DNA from: Lathyrus oleraceus
Taxonomy: Eukaryota; Streptophyta; Magnoliopsida; Fabales; Fabaceae
DNA: 64,000 nucleotides
Direction: 5' to 3'
Assembly: GCF_024323335.1 (NCBI RefSeq)
Contig: NC_066583.1
Location: 369,089,452-369,153,451 of the forward strand
Shown piece by piece: positions 46,300 to 60,808 of the stretch. The notes beneath the pieces were generated by a model. It did not search any database. It saw only the letters and a program-made list of their open reading frames with translations, and had not been told where the DNA came from. Positions within the stretch are counted from its first letter, which is position 1. Every line of letters begins with the position of its first letter. The position numbers and the translations under genes are program-made.

Positions 46300-48478
46300 T
46301 GTAACACCCCAAATTTTTTAATTAACTATTTAATTGAATTTGTATTTTCCTTTTAATAATTTAATTGGATGATAAAATGCTTTATGTGATTTTTTATGAC
46401 TTATTTGGGAATTATGGAGAATTATGAGATTATTATATAATTAAAATAATTGAAATGTATGAATTGTGAGTTATTGGGTGAAATTGTAACTTTAATGAAA
46501 TTTCAGTGTTAAGGAGTAAGAGCCTAAAAGTTGAGGGAGAATTGGAAATTAACAAAAATATTATTAGGTCAAATAAATAGTTAAGTGAAAGGGGTGAAAT
46601 TTATTTGTACTTGAAATCTGAAAAAGAGAGAAAGAGGCAAGGAACCCTAAAGAGCTCTAGGAAGGAGAAATCATATCCAAGACCTTGAATTTGATGGTGG
46701 AAGTTAAGGTAAGGGGAGATAACTACTCGTATATGGGTGTCAAATGCATGAATGATAGAGAGAGATCATCACTCTCATCTAGGTTTTTCTTATATATTTC
46801 CCCATTGTTGGTGTTTTATGAGTTTCGAATGAGATTTTGTGAAACTTAATATGTTCGTTGTAATTCATATGAAATTTGTGCCATGTTTTATTGATGAACT
46901 TCGTGTATGATGTGTATGTGAAAATCTGAGTTTGAATGTTTATGTTTATGGAGTTTTGGTTTGATAAATATGTTCTTAGATTTGGAATAGATTGATGATT
47001 AAATGATGTTAGGATATATAATATATGTGTTGTATCTTGTTATAATTTTATATAACTACAGTATGTCGAATTCTGAGTGTTATGGTTTTTACGGAATCAA
47101 AATGGAAGGTCTGAAAGTCCTCATATGGTGAAATACACAGAATTTTGCATTATGCAGCAGTGACGGTCGTCACCTTTGTGACATTCAATTCATCATTGCT
47201 TCGAACAAGCCGACGATCGTCAGCTTTGTGACGGTCCACACGTCACGACTGAGATGATTTTGTTCATATACATTTTTAATCATAACTTGAGTTTCGTGAC
47301 TCCAATTGAGGTGCGGTTTGAAGCATTGGAAAGATAACGCATATTACTACCTCAAAGTAAGATCCTAAGAGGTTAATAGTGTACTTGAGGATGCAATTAT
47401 ATGGTGTTACGTATTTTGTAACGCTAATTAATTGTTAATAACGATGAAAACATTTTATTTTGGTTGTTATGATTGATTGAATTAATGATTATCCCGTGAT
47501 GGAGGATGTTGATGTTGAGATAATTATTGATGATAAATTATATGACCTTTATTTTTATGTTGAGATACAATAATATGATGAGTTTAATAATATCTGAGAT
47601 GTTTTACATAATTATATGTTATGAATTATAATTATGTGCATGAGTTGTGGACTATTGGTATAATTATATGCTGCTGAATATAATTATATGTTGTTGATGT
47701 TGAGGCGTGTGGTTTGGAGTGAGAACTACTCTAATTACCTTAATTCATATTGTGTATGATTCGAGGTGGAACACTGGTGTATTTACACCTAGATGTCGTT
47801 GTTGCATAAATCATGTATCATGTGTGTCGGTGTTGAGAAGTGACAAGTCATTGGTTTAGAAGAGGGGATCAATGATGAGTTTGGGTTCGAAGAAGAACCA
47901 TAGTGAGTGGATGAATATTAGTAACATAACTCTGATGTCAACAAAATAGTACCACATGCATTGAGTCGAGATGATTGGTCACATTGCATACATGAAAGCC
48001 TTGTGAATTTTTTTGTTAAGAATATTATATGTGTTTGATGATTATGTGAATATGTTACCCTTGCTATGTTTTGTACTACTAATATATTTGAGTGTACTCT
48101 CACCCTTATTTTGTTTTATTTGTGGTGTTCTATATGTTGTGGAACAGATACTCCGGAGGAGCAATAACTGATAGGAGTTGGAAGATGGAATTGAGGCTTT
48201 TGTTTATTTATCGTTTTCATTATTTAGTTTTCGGTTGTTCTGATATGTAACACTGGGAACGAGTCGTTATCGTTGATTGACTTGATTGTTTTGGATTTGT
48301 TTAAATTCAACAAGTACTTTATTTTGAAGATATAATTTAAAGTATATGTTTATGTTGAGTTCTGTTGCAAGTTTTTTATTAAATTGAAAGAGTGTGCATG
48401 TTGTGAATGTGTAGCACCTTTTTTAGAATAATATTGTTTATCTCTTAAAAATAAAGTCATGATGTTTAGGGTGTTACA
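46300..48478 (+). mobile_element. Solo LTR, Tekay/Del-like, 2.2 kb
   Basis: It starts TGTAACACCCC and ends GGGTGTTACA, the same termini as the Tekay LTR at 60,809-62,748, with similar internal landmarks (AGGTAAGGGG about 400 bp in; CTCACCCTTA near the end). No PBS or PPT adjoins it. Flanks CTGGG and TTGAG agree at only three of five bases, but joining them restores the text GCTGGGTTGAGTATCTAACC continuous with the CACTA-like element. It is an old insertion. Confidence 0.7.
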
Positions 48479-48689
48479 TTGAGTATCTAACCCATGACCT
48501 CAAACTTTTACTACAATTGTTTTATTCAACTGTAGTGATATTTACATGCTACTGTGTTTTACAATGGTTACCAGACCACGGTGGTAAGGAGGATACATAC
48601 TACCACATCTTATATTATCACGGTTAATCACTATGATGATATATCTTTTTTAACCATGGTGAAAGACCCATTTTTAATAATTCCCCCCT

Positions 48690-49860
48690 TCATAATAAGG
48701 TTTTAACATCTTCGCATTCACCTTGAAGGTGGTAGCAACCCCTGGTTCATGTAATTCTATTGCCCCATATGGTGACACAAATTTCACTTCAAATGAACCT
48801 AACCACTTAGAATTGGGTTTTATTCGCAATATTCTTAACCAAGAGTTAAAAATAATCTCTTGCCCAATGTAAAACTCCCTCCTAACTAAGTTCTTATAAT
48901 GGTACTTTTAGTTCCCATATTATCTATTATCGCATTTTTGTAAGGTTGCAATCACATTTCTTCTAACTCGTTAAATTTTAGTAATTTATTCTTTCATATT
49001 GTAGCTTAATTAAAATTTAAAAAAACTAATTTCCCAGGAATCTTGGTGTTCTAGGTCTAAAAAAATATGGCAAGCTTTACCGTACACCAACTGATAATGA
49101 TACAATCCTAAGTGAGTATTTAACATGGCATGGTATGTCTATCATGCATCATCTAGTTTCTTCGACCAGTATGACTTAACTCTCTTATCCATGATTTGAT
49201 TTATCTATCTGTTTGAAACTTCTACTTGTCCACTCGTTTGCGCATGATAAGGAGTGTCCATTTTATTCTTCACATTGTACTTTTCTGGGAAATTCTCCAA
49301 ATGTTTGTTGTAGTAATACTTTCCTCAATTTAAACATAATAGTTGCATCATCGGAAAGACACATAGTTGCTCTAAACCATTTTGTAACATAATCAACACA
49401 AAGCAAAATATGTAAATTAGAATAAGGAGGAGAAAAGGGGCCCATTAATTCAATGTTCCAACAATCAAAATATTCAACCTCTAATATTCTATTGAATGGC
49501 ATTTCATTCATATTATAAGTACAATATGTCTCAGGGAATTGATTACAAATTTTCATATACTCTACATTGTCTTTGAATAGAGTCGGCCTCCAGAAACCAC
49601 TTTATTGAATTTTCGTATTTCTTCTTTCCCTATTATGGTGGCCTAAATAATTTGAGATACGATAGTGTGGCGTTATACTTTTTGCTTTCTTCTCATCTAC
49701 ACAACTTATGATTATCCCTTTGGGACCTGCCTTAAATAAAAATAGATCATCCCAAAGATAAAATTTAGCATCATGATACAATTTTTCCCTTATATGTTAT
49801 TGCTCTTGTTTTCCAACTTTGAAATTGGTCATGATAGAAAACAATGGACTTTCTTTCAAT
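48690..49860 (-). pseudogene. Athila-type integrase remnant
   Basis: Minus-strand pieces in order: KLYHDAKFYLWDDLFLFKAG and GIIISCVDEKK (before the zinc finger), WNIELMGPFSPPYSNLHILL with VDYVTKWFRA (catalytic core start), then FYIGQEIIFNSWLRIL, KWLGSFEVKFVSPYGAIEL and FKVNAKMLKPYYE at the C-terminus. The wording matches Athila integrases. Frames change several times and the middle of the core, including the later Asp and Glu, is not readable. It ends where the CACTA-like element begins. Confidence 0.7.
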
Positions 49861-49969
49861 AATCACAAACATCTTCCATTATATTGTTTTCTTTGATATC
49901 CATTCGAAAAATAGTGATGTAATTATTCATAATATAAAATAATAACAATCTAATAACTTCTAATATAGC

Positions 49970-51640
49970 TACATGTTCAATGGTTTAAGTATAATCAATA
50001 CCTTTCCGTTGATTATAGCCTTGAGCTACTAGTCCGGGTTTGTGTCTTGCCACTTCCCATTTTTAATTGAGCTTGTTTCTAAACACTTATTTGGTTCCAA
50101 TGATATTCTTCCATTTGGAAGTAGAAGCAATATCTCATACATCATTTCTGTAAAATTGATTCAATTTATGTTGAATGAAAACTATCCAAACATCATCACT
50201 TAAAGCCCAGACTATGGAAGATTATTCAATAAGAGATAATCGTCCCTCAAGACTAAATTTATTTATGAGAGATTATCTGGCTTTTAATGGATCTTCCTTG
50301 CTTCTTAAGATAATATATTCTAAATATGAAGACTTATACTTCTGATGATGATTGGTCCAGAGACACTAGCATCATCAGGTTCTCCAGATGCTTCCTGTCG
50401 AGGGTCTTATGTGTTTCTAGAGCTTTGTGCTCCATAGGCATTATTGACAAATGTCTTTTCTTCGTAGGATGTTGATATTGGTTTTTTCACTAACTGGATA
50501 TCTCAAGTCGTTTAATTAGCTTTGACATTTCATAGTCACTATCTTTTTCATTAAACCTTACATGAATTAATTCTTCAAGTATTAAGGTTTCAATGTTATA
50601 TATCTTGTAAGCTCTGAAGCGTTAAGAGTATCCTAACAAGATACACTTTTGTGCTTTGGAATCAAACATGTTAAATTGTTCTTTGATTTTTAGAACATAG
50701 CAAGTACAATTAAAATTAAATTGATGCAAATATGAAATATTGAATTTTCTACCTTTAAAAAATCCATAGGGAGTCTTATTCAATATATATCTAATATAGA
50801 TTTTATTTTGAATGTAACATATTGTATTTACAACTTTTGGCCATAAGTGTTTTGCAATATTTTTCTCATTGATCATGGTTCTTGCCATCTTTTTAAGAGA
50901 CCTATTTTTCCTTTATAGAACTCCATTTTGCTATGGATTTCTAGGATATGAGAAATCATATGAAATGTCATTTTCTTCACACAAAAATTTAAAATGTTTA
51001 TTTTCAAATGCTCTGCCATGACCATTTCTTATGATTTCAATTTACAAATCTTTTTCAACCTGCATTTGCTTGCACAATATTGAGAACACATAATGAGACA
51101 CATCCTTATTTCTTAGGAATATTACCCATATCCATCTGTTGTATTATTGATTGTGACTAATTCATACTTTTTATCATTAACTGGTGCAGTTTTCACTGGT
51201 CCAAACAGATCACCGTATAAGAGCTCTTGTGGTTTGGAAGAGGAAACAATATTCTTAGAATGCATTTTTTTCCACAAGTTTCCCTTTTTGACATTCTCGC
51301 AAAGAGCGTATGATTGGTACTTTAGATTAAGTAAGCTTCTTCCAAGCTCAAGCTTGTTAAACTTAGAGATTAACCTCAAACTAGCATGTCTTACTCGTAT
51401 ATGCCACAACCATTGATCTTCGTTTACTAAAACTAGTCATTTCACCTCTTGTTTTTCGAGGTCAGACAACTTGGTTTTATAAATGTTGTTTATTCTTGTT
51501 CCACCAAAGATTACATGACTTTTAGTCGAAGAAAACACATAATCATTATCGCTTAATTGACTTATGCTCATTATATTATGGACTACTCCTTCAACTAAAA
51601 ATGCATTATTCAAATAGGGAAGAAAGACATTCACCTAATT
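49970..51640 (-). pseudogene. Copia integrase to RT start, degraded
   Basis: Minus-strand pieces: NNAFLVEGVVHNIMSISQLS (after protease), MWHIRVRHASLRLISKFNKL (GAG-pre-integrase), LLYGDLFGPVKTAPVNDKKY (integrase core start), NEKNIAKHLWPKVVNTICYI and MFDSKAQKCILLGYS (integrase end), and LEPNKCLETSSIKNGKW with QGYNQ-like text at the start of RT near 50,020. The wording is of the copia type, close to SIRE/Maximus. Many stops and shifts are present. The catalytic Asp and Glu in the later core are not readable. RT ends abruptly near 49,970 beside the Athila remnant. Confidence 0.7.
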
Positions 51641-52743
51641 TGTAGGATCATATGATTATGCCCTTCAATTTTCTTCAAAATCTCACATTGCCTCCTTCTT
51701 TTATTTTAAGACTTTAAAACATACATTTTCTTCTATCAAGTATCGTGAGTATCAATTGTCCAAATATCAAGATTAATATCAGGATCAGTACTTTAACCTT
51801 TGCTAAAAACATTTCCGGTATAATCAAATTTTTTATTAGATATCTAAATTTTCTTAGTTTTTTTTTTTGGTAATTTTTAAAATGTTTATTGTCTTCAATG
51901 TATATTAAACCTATATTAGACTTTTGAATTTACATACTAATGTAGTGTTCAATTCAAATTTCAAAAGCAGCCTCCTCTTTGTTTTTTTTTTCAACTTTGT
52001 TATATGTGAGCAGATTAATTAACTTGCAACATGAAAAGAGAATGATGGACCTACTTGTTGGTAATTCAAAAGTTTATTTAAATTTTAGAATAAAAAGGAT
52101 TTCTTGACCTTTAGGTGCCTTGGGAAGAGGTTTAATTTGTCCTGACTTCTTAGCCTCCCTTTTCCCCTGCTTTATAGGGCTCCATTTTCATTCTATTCTA
52201 ATGAGAAAGGAAGAAATTAAGGAAGAAACGGACAAACTTTCCACCGGCCCCCAAAGGTCAAAAAGCACATACCCCACGATCATTAATAGGCTCACATTTT
52301 GTAGATATGGTTGGTTATAAAGGGTGATAATTTCTTTAACACTCTCATACATTAAATATGTATTGATTACTCTATCAAATTATTTAATTTGTATTATTTT
52401 TTATATTAATTTATTTTAAAATAATCAACCAATTTTATCTAAGATACTCTATACACGTTCTTAAAAATATAGTATATAAATAAAATTTAATGATAAAATT
52501 AATATTATTTATTAAAATATTTTTATTATTTAAAATTAATAGAGTAGTTGAATGGGTGCAAAATTATATTAGATTCTTTAAATTATTTTTGTATAATAGA
52601 TTGATCCTTTTAGTTTCTTTAATAACTCTTTAAATTATCAAACATGTGATTATTACCCTTTTTAATAGAATAAAGATGTTAATTATGGATATAATTATTT
52701 TGATGATATAAAGATAATGAAGTAGAGTTTCAACTATCACACA
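51641..52743. other. AT-rich sequence without recognised genes
   Basis: The first 200 bp may be decayed copia protease sequence. The rest holds only random ORFs and long A/T runs up to the hAT element. Confidence 0.35.
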
Positions 52744-55700
52744 CAATAGCGGAACTAAAGGGGGCGTGGGAAGGCCACGGCCACCCCTCAACTTTTTATT
52801 TTTTTTTAATTCATATATATTAAATTATTAAAACATCCTTATTTTAAATTAAAATTATTTTTTATTTTTTATTTTTTATTCAAAGTTAGGTTAAAATACA
52901 GATAAGGTAAAAAAACTCCTACATTTCCTTTCTTTCTCATATGGGTTTGCTATCGGCACCGGAATCGGAACAGATTAAAGTGATCGGCATCTAACAGGTA
53001 AAAAACTTTATTCATTCTTCTTTTATAAAAAATAACAAATTAAAGTGATTGCTTGATTTGTGTTTTTGAGATTTTTAGGGTTCTTCTTTCTTGATGTGTT
53101 AAAATAATCTATATGAGGTTTATTAAGTCAATTCATAACACTGTAATTTACAAATATAGTTATACACTGTAATAAGGTTTATTTAATCATTGTTGCTTCT
53201 AATTTCTAATAGTGAAGTTACCGGTATTTGAAAACGGATTAAAGTTGATTAATTAAGTTTATTAAATTTTTTCTCTTTTAATTTTTATGTTCTCTAAATT
53301 GATTTTTGGTTCTGATATGATATTATAGGAAGAGTAAAGATGAATAATAGGAAAATTGATTCTTTTTTCAAAAGGAAGGCATGTGAAATTGAAAGAGAAG
53401 AGAGAGATGAAGACATTATAATCCCGACATCCGAATCTGAAACAGTTCTTGAGAATCCAACAATTGAAGAGCATCATGGTTTTGAAAATTCTTTGGAACG
53501 CGATCCTGGAAAGCGTCCTCCGAATTGGCAATATCCACCAAATCAAGTGGATGCAATACGAAGAGCTTATCTAAAATGGGGTCCATATCAAATTCATTTA
53601 GAAAACTATCCTTTGTCCGGTAACGAGGATCATCCGAGAAGGTTTCAACATACTTGGTTTAGCATATTTCCATCATGGTTAGAATATTCACCATCTGAAG
53701 ATGCCGCATATTGCTTACTCATGTTACCTTTTTACCAAAAAACTAAGTGGACGTCCCGAATCACTTGTCTTTATTTCTATGGGTTTTAGAAATTGGAAGA
53801 AAGTTAGGAATGAAAAACATTGTTCCTTTCTTAAACACATAGGGAAGGATTTTTGCTCACCACACAACAATGCAATGAAAGCTTGTCAATACTTGTTGAA
53901 TCAAGATGGTCATATTAGAAATGTTATTCAAGTGCAAAGTTCAAGTCAAAGAATGAATAATCGGTTACGACTCAAGACTTCAATTGACACTGTTCGTTGG
54001 TTAACACTACAAGCTTATGCTTTTAGGGGTCACAACGAAAGTAGCAAATCAAGAAACCAAGGTAACTTTCTTGAGTTATTGAAACTTTTAGCATCCTACA
54101 ATGATGAAGTTGCAAAAGTTGTGTTGGAAAATGCTCCACAAAATTGCAAGTATACTTCACATCAAATTCAAAAAGAGCTCTTGCAAATTCTTTCTAGTAG
54201 GGTGAAAAAGAGTATTCGTGAGGAAATTGGTGATTCCAAATTTTGTATCGTTGTTGATGAAGCTCGTGATGAGTCAAAAAAGGAACAAATGGCTCTTGTA
54301 TTAAGATTTGTTGATAAAGTTGGTTTAATACAATAGAGATTTTTTGATGTGACACTTGTTAAAGACACCACATCTTTAACTCTTAAGGAAGCAATATGTG
54401 ATATACTTTCTCGACATAACCTTGATGTTTCTAACATTCGTGGCCAAGGGTATGATGGTGCTAGCAATATGAGAGGAGAATGGAATGGTTTACAAGCCCT
54501 CTTTATGAAGGATTGTCCTTATGCATACTATGTTCATTGTTTTGCTCATCGATTGCAACTTGCATTAGTTACATCATCAAGAGAAGTCAAACATGTTCAT
54601 AAATTTTTTGAGAAGCTGATCTTTGTTGTGAATGTTGTTTGTTCTTCTACAAAGCGTCATGATGAGTTACAAGCTGCCCAATTAGAAGAAATTGCTTATT
54701 TGTTAGAGATTGATGAGATTGTAACTGGTAAATGTGCAAATCAAGTTGGTACATTGAAACGAGCTGGAGATACTCGTTGGGGATCACATTACGATTCAAT
54801 TTTTAGCTTGATAAACATGTACGAAGCAACTTGTTTAGTTTTTAAAAAAATAGCAAAAGATAGAGGGAGTTATGCTACACGTGGGGATGCAGATAGTTGT
54901 TACAATTACTTGAAGGCATTTGATTTTATATTTATTTTGCACTTGATGAAAGAAATCATGGGAATAACATATATGCTTTGTCAGGCCTTACAAAAAAAAG
55001 CAAGATGTAGTTAATGCTATGAACTTGGTTCGTTCAACAAAACATCTTATTCAAGGTTTGAGAGAAAATGGTTGGGATATATTGTTTACTAAAGTGGTAT
55101 CTTTTTGTGAAAAGCATGGTATTGAGATTCCTGATCTTAATGATGTTCATTCAACAACAAGATTTGGACGCTCCCGTCTTGAAGAGAATCAAGTCACAAT
55201 TCAACATTACTTTAAAGTTGAAATCTTTTTCACTACCATTGACAAACAGTTACAAGAGTTGAATAACAGATTCGGCGAGCAGGCAATGGATTTGTTAACT
55301 CTTTCTTGTTCTTTATCTCCTAAGGATGGATATAAAGCTTTTAGCATTGATACTATTTGTTTTTTAGTTGAAAAATATTATCCTATGGATTTTAGTGATC
55401 AAGAGAAGAATAATTTGCAATTTCAACTCCAACATTTTCTATTTGTTGCTCGTCAAGCATCAAACTTGAATAATTTATCAACTATTCAAGAACTATGTTT
55501 ATGTTTGGTTGCATCTGGACAGACTGAAACTTACTTCTTGATTGATAGACTACTTCGTCTTATCATGACTCTTCCCGTTTCTACGGCCACAACTAAGAGG
55601 TCTTTTTCAGCAATGAAAATTATTAAGACTAAGTTGAGAAACAAGATGGATGATGGGTTTCTTGGAGATAGCATGACAGTATATATTGAAAGGGAGATTA

Positions 55701-55925
55701 GTGCAAGCATTAGTTCGGAGTCAATTATTGACGATTTCAAGTCACTCGGAACACGTAAAGCATTACTTTAAGGTAGTTTTAAGTCATGTAATTTAAATTT
55801 TTAGTAATTAATTTTGTATTTATTTTAACTTTAATGTTTTATTTAAAATACTATTTACATTTTATTTATAATCTTTATTTTACGTTAGCGGTCTTCCCAA
55901 ATTTTTTTATCTGGCTCCGCCACTG
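52744..55925 (+). mobile_element. hAT transposon with TIRs and 8-bp TSD
   Basis: The left end CAATAGCGGAACTAAA and the inverted right end CAGTGGCGGAGCCAGA match at 11 of 16 positions, and each is followed by a similar G-rich then AAG stretch. The flanking 8-mers ATCACACA (52,736-52,743) and GTCACACA (55,926-55,933) match at seven of eight, the target-site length of hAT elements. The 3.18 kb body holds one transposase pseudogene. An intron in the 5' leader is possible: CAG/GTAAAA at 52,997 and a TTATAG acceptor just before the coding start. Confidence 0.88.
53340..55771 (+). pseudogene. hAT transposase, three lesions
   Basis: The product would cut and reinsert hAT elements. Domain order: basic N-terminus (IDSFFKRKA), TTF-type zinc finger region (DPGKRPPNWQYP, VDAIRRAYLKWGPYQ, WLEYSPSEDAAYC), central DUF4371-like region (FCIVVDEARDESKKEQMALV), catalytic-fold motifs GQGYDGASNMRGEWNGLQ and HCFAHRLQLAL, TRWGSHY, and a C-terminal dimerisation region (RLLRLIMTLPVSTATTKRSF then SAMKIIKTKLRN). 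Lesions: a frameshift near 53,715-53,725, an in-frame TAG at 54,334-54,336, and a frameshift at an A-run near 54,995. The rest of the frame is intact, so decay is recent to moderate. It cannot be active as it stands. Confidence 0.92.
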
Positions 55926-57229
<1,304 letters not shown>

Positions 57230-57241
57230 TGGTATCAGAGC
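57230..57241 (+). promoter_or_regulatory. Copia PBS
   Basis: TGGTATCAGAGC, complementary to initiator tRNA-Met, 108 bp before the gag start. It marks the end of the 5' LTR. Confidence 0.85.
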
Positions 57242-57349
57242 AATAAGCTCTGGTAGCCATTCCTTTCTTTCTCACGCGATTCGTTTTCCGTTCTCGCGTC
57301 TTCGTCTTCCTCGTTTGTTTCGTTTTCTTCTTCTTTCTTTTCTTTCTGA

Positions 57350-60300
57350 ATGGCAAACCAGAGCTATGGTGATTACGCAACCAACTCTGCGAACCCTTAC
57401 TATCTTCATCCTAACGAAAATCATGCGCTTGTTCTTGTTACGCCATTACTCACTGATAAGAACTATCACACATGGGCTCGTTCAATGCAAATAGCTCTTA
57501 TTTCCAAGAACAAGGAGAAGTTCATCGACGGAACCCTAACTAAACCGCCAGTGTCATATCCTTTGTATGCTCCGTGGATCCGTTGCAACACTATGGTTCT
57601 TGCTTGGATCCAACGATCAATTTCAGAATCCATTGCGAAATCCGTGTTGTGGATTGAGAATGCTTCTGCCGTATGGAAGAATCTGCAAATTAGGTTTTCT
57701 CAGGGTGACGTTTTCCGCATTTCTGACATCCAAGAAGACCTCTACAGATTCAAACAAGGTACTCTTGATGTATCAAACTATTTTACTCAATTAAAGGTTA
57801 TGTGGGATGAATTAGAGAATTACAGACCTATTCCTACTTGTACATGTGCTATCCAATGTTCTTGTGGTGCTATTACATCTGTTAGGAAGTATAGAGAGCA
57901 AGATTGTGTGATACGCTTCCTAAAGGGTTTGACAGAAAAGTTTGCACACTCAAAATCTCAAATTATGATGATGAATCCTCTCCCTGACATTGACAAGGCT
58001 TTCTCCCTTGTTATTCAGCAAGAAAGAGAAATGGACAGTTATGCTTCCAATACTGTTCCATCTACTGGAGCCACGGAAGAAACTTCTGCTCTCCAGACTC
58101 AGACACATGAGGCAAATTACACTGCTAAGCAAGGTTCATATGGTTATCGAGGGAAGTCCCCAAGTTCCAATGCTCCAAGAGGCACAAATAGGGTTTGTAC
58201 ACATTGTGGCAGGGTTAATCACACTGTTGAGACATGCTTTCTCAAGCATGGATACCCACCTGGTTTTAACAAAGTGAAGGGTAAAGCTCCAGGTCATTCC
58301 TCCTTTTCTCCCCCGACTGCTGCTAGTGTCAACAACACCACAGAATCAGCTTCTCAAAGTTCATCATCCTCCTCCTTTGGTTTTACTAAGGAACAATATG
58401 ACAGTATCTTGGCTCTTCTCCAACAATCTAAACCCAATCCCACTGTTAATTCAGTCTCCACTTCTCCTTTTGTCCTGAATTCTCACTCCTCCCAAGTGAA
58501 TGGTAAGAATCCTAACCTTTGGATCCTTGATACTGGGGCTACAGACCATTTTACTTTTAGTTTATCTTCTTTCATTGATCATAAGTCTATCATCCCTATT
58601 CCTGTTAGTTTACCCGATGGATCACAGACTGTTGCCTCTATTTGTGGTACAGTTGTTATTTCCCCTTCCCTTGTTTTGAACAATGTACTTTATGCTCCTA
58701 GTTTTCATGTTAACCTTATCTTTGTTGCCAAACTTGTTGATAGTAGTGATTGTTCTGTCCAATTTAACTCCAATGCTTGCCATATTGTGCAGAATCATTC
58801 CAAGGAAATGATTGGTATAGCTAGACTGCATAGGGGACTCTATGTTCTGGACTCCACAGCTGGTCATTCTTTTGTTAATAATTCTGCTGCTCACACTTCA
58901 TGTAATTTGTGGCACATGAGACTAGGACACATCTCTGATATAGGTTTACATACCATTTCAAAAGTTTTTCCTTTCATTACTTGTAATAATAACAATGCTC
59001 CTTGTGATTCTTGTCAATTTGCTAAGCAAAAGAAACTTCCTTTTCCTAATAGTGTGTCTCAATCTAATGCTCCTTTCACTGTTTTACATGCTGATTTATG
59101 GGGTCCCTTCTCTACTATTTCTATTTTAGGCCACAAGTATTTTTTGACTCTTGTTGATGACTATACTAGACATACATGGGTCATCTTTCTTAAAACCAAA
59201 GATCAAACCAGACCTAGCCTCATAAATTTTGTAGCATACATAGAGAATCAATTTCAAACCACCTTAAAATGCTTACGGACAGATAATGGCACAGAATTTT
59301 TAACCTTGTCTGATTTCCTTCTGGCCAAAGGAATTCTCCACCACAAAACTTGTGTTGAGACACCTCAACAAAATGGTGTGGTGGAGAGAAAACACCAACA
59401 CATACTAAATGTTGCTAGGTCCCTCCGTTTTCATTCCAACATTCCTTTGTCTATGTGGAACTTTTGCATTCAACATGCAGTTCATATCATAAATAGGCTC
59501 CCTACCCCTCTCCTTAACTCTAAGTGCCCTCATGAACTCTTATTCAAGCAGCCCCCCTCCATGATCCATTTAAAAGTGTTTGGATGCCTTTCCTATGCCA
59601 CCTCCCTCCAAGCCCACAGAACCAAATTCGACCCTAGAGCTAGGAAAGCCATTTTCATTGGTCATAAAGATGGTACCAAAGGGTATATATTGTATGACCT
59701 TCAAACCCATGACATTTTCATATCTAGGAATGTCATTTTTTATGAAACTGTGTTTCCCTTTAAGGATGTTCAACCTCCTCTAGATAATACCAATCAGACT
59801 TTTTCCCTTCTTGATGATATTCCCAATGAAAACCCTCCTCCTAATCCTACTGAACATCTAAGTCCCACAATGGACCACTCCCCTACCATATATGTGTCAC
59901 CTCAGGACAGTAATGTTGACACCACCCCACAGCCTATCAATTCACCCAGTCCTAGTCCCAGTCCTGTCACTGCTTCAGGTACTACACCTGATATGGTTAT
60001 TCCCACTCCTCATCTTAATGACAACTCTCCTTTTAATACCACTAATCCTTCTCCTACCCTTAATCATACTTTAGACTCCTCTATACCTACTGTACCTTCA
60101 GCAGCAGATAACACTGCTTTACCCACTAGGCATTCATCTAGACTTCTAATCCACCTCAATATTTGCAGGACTATCACTGCTATTCCACCACTTCCCAACA
60201 TCATTCTAATGTGCTTTATTCTTTGTCATCTGTCTTGACTTATGATCATTGTTCTCCTTCTTATAAACATTTTTGTTGTGCTATCTCTTCCAATACTGAA

Positions 60301-60808
60301 CCAAAAACATTTAACCAAGCCATCAAACTAGATTGTTGGAAACTTGCTATGAATGTTGAAATATCTGCTCTGGAAGAAAACCAGACTTGGAGTGTTGTTG
60401 ATCTTCCACCTGGAAAAATTCCTATTGACTGCAGGTGGGTTTATAAGATAAAATACAAGGTTGATGGTTCCATTGAAAGATATAAGGCTAGACTTGTAGC
60501 CAAGGGATACACACAAATGGAAGGCATTGATTACTTTGATACTTTTTCTCCTGTGGCCAAAATAACTAATGTGAGGGTGCTTCTAACCATTGCTGCCATA
60601 CAAGGTTGGTATGTTGAACAACTTGATGTCAACAATGCCTTCCTCCATGGTGATTTGCATGAAGAGGTTTATATGACTCTTCCCCCTGGCATCTCTGTTT
60701 CTAAACCTTCTCAGGTTTGCAAATTACAAAAATCTTTATATGGCCTTAAGCAAGCTAGTAGGCAATGGTATTCAAAATTATCATCTTTCTTAATTTCATT
60801 GGGCTATG
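57350..60808 (+). pseudogene. Ty1-copia gag-pol, frameshifted and interrupted in RT
   Basis: The polyprotein begins MANQSYGDY. Gag (residues ~15-240, NPYYLHPNENHALVLVTPLL) is followed by a zinc knuckle CTHCGRVNHTVETC (~283), protease WILDTGATDHFTF (~390), GAG-pre-integrase LWHMRLGHISD (~519) and integrase with LHADLWGPF, LRTDNGTEF and PQQNGVVERKH. A Pro/Ser/Thr-rich linker comes next. A one-base shift near 60,140 moves the frame; RT then reads [38 protein letters not shown] and [16 protein letters not shown] stops at LGY before YVDD, because the Tekay element is inserted at 60,808/60,809. The first frame is otherwise intact over about 930 codons. The lineage within copia is not assigned. Confidence 0.92.

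Larger units (their letters stand above)
44391..48682. mobile_element. Non-autonomous CACTA-like transposon (with nested LTR)
   Basis: The left end is CATTACTAGAAAAGC, close to the CACTACTAGAAAA terminus of plant CACTA (En/Spm) elements. The right end near 48,670-48,682 (TTTTTAATAATT) is a decayed inverted match. Subterminal repeats typical of the group are abundant: ACCGTGATGAAATATA (44,708 and 44,776), CACGGTTG and AATCGTGGTGATAT (46,195), ACAACGGTTG and CCATGGTGAAAAGG (46,245), and similar copies at 48,530-48,665. No transposase is seen. It is interrupted by a solo LTR at 46,300. Removing that LTR leaves about 2.1 kb. The 3-bp target duplication cannot be confirmed. Confidence 0.65.
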
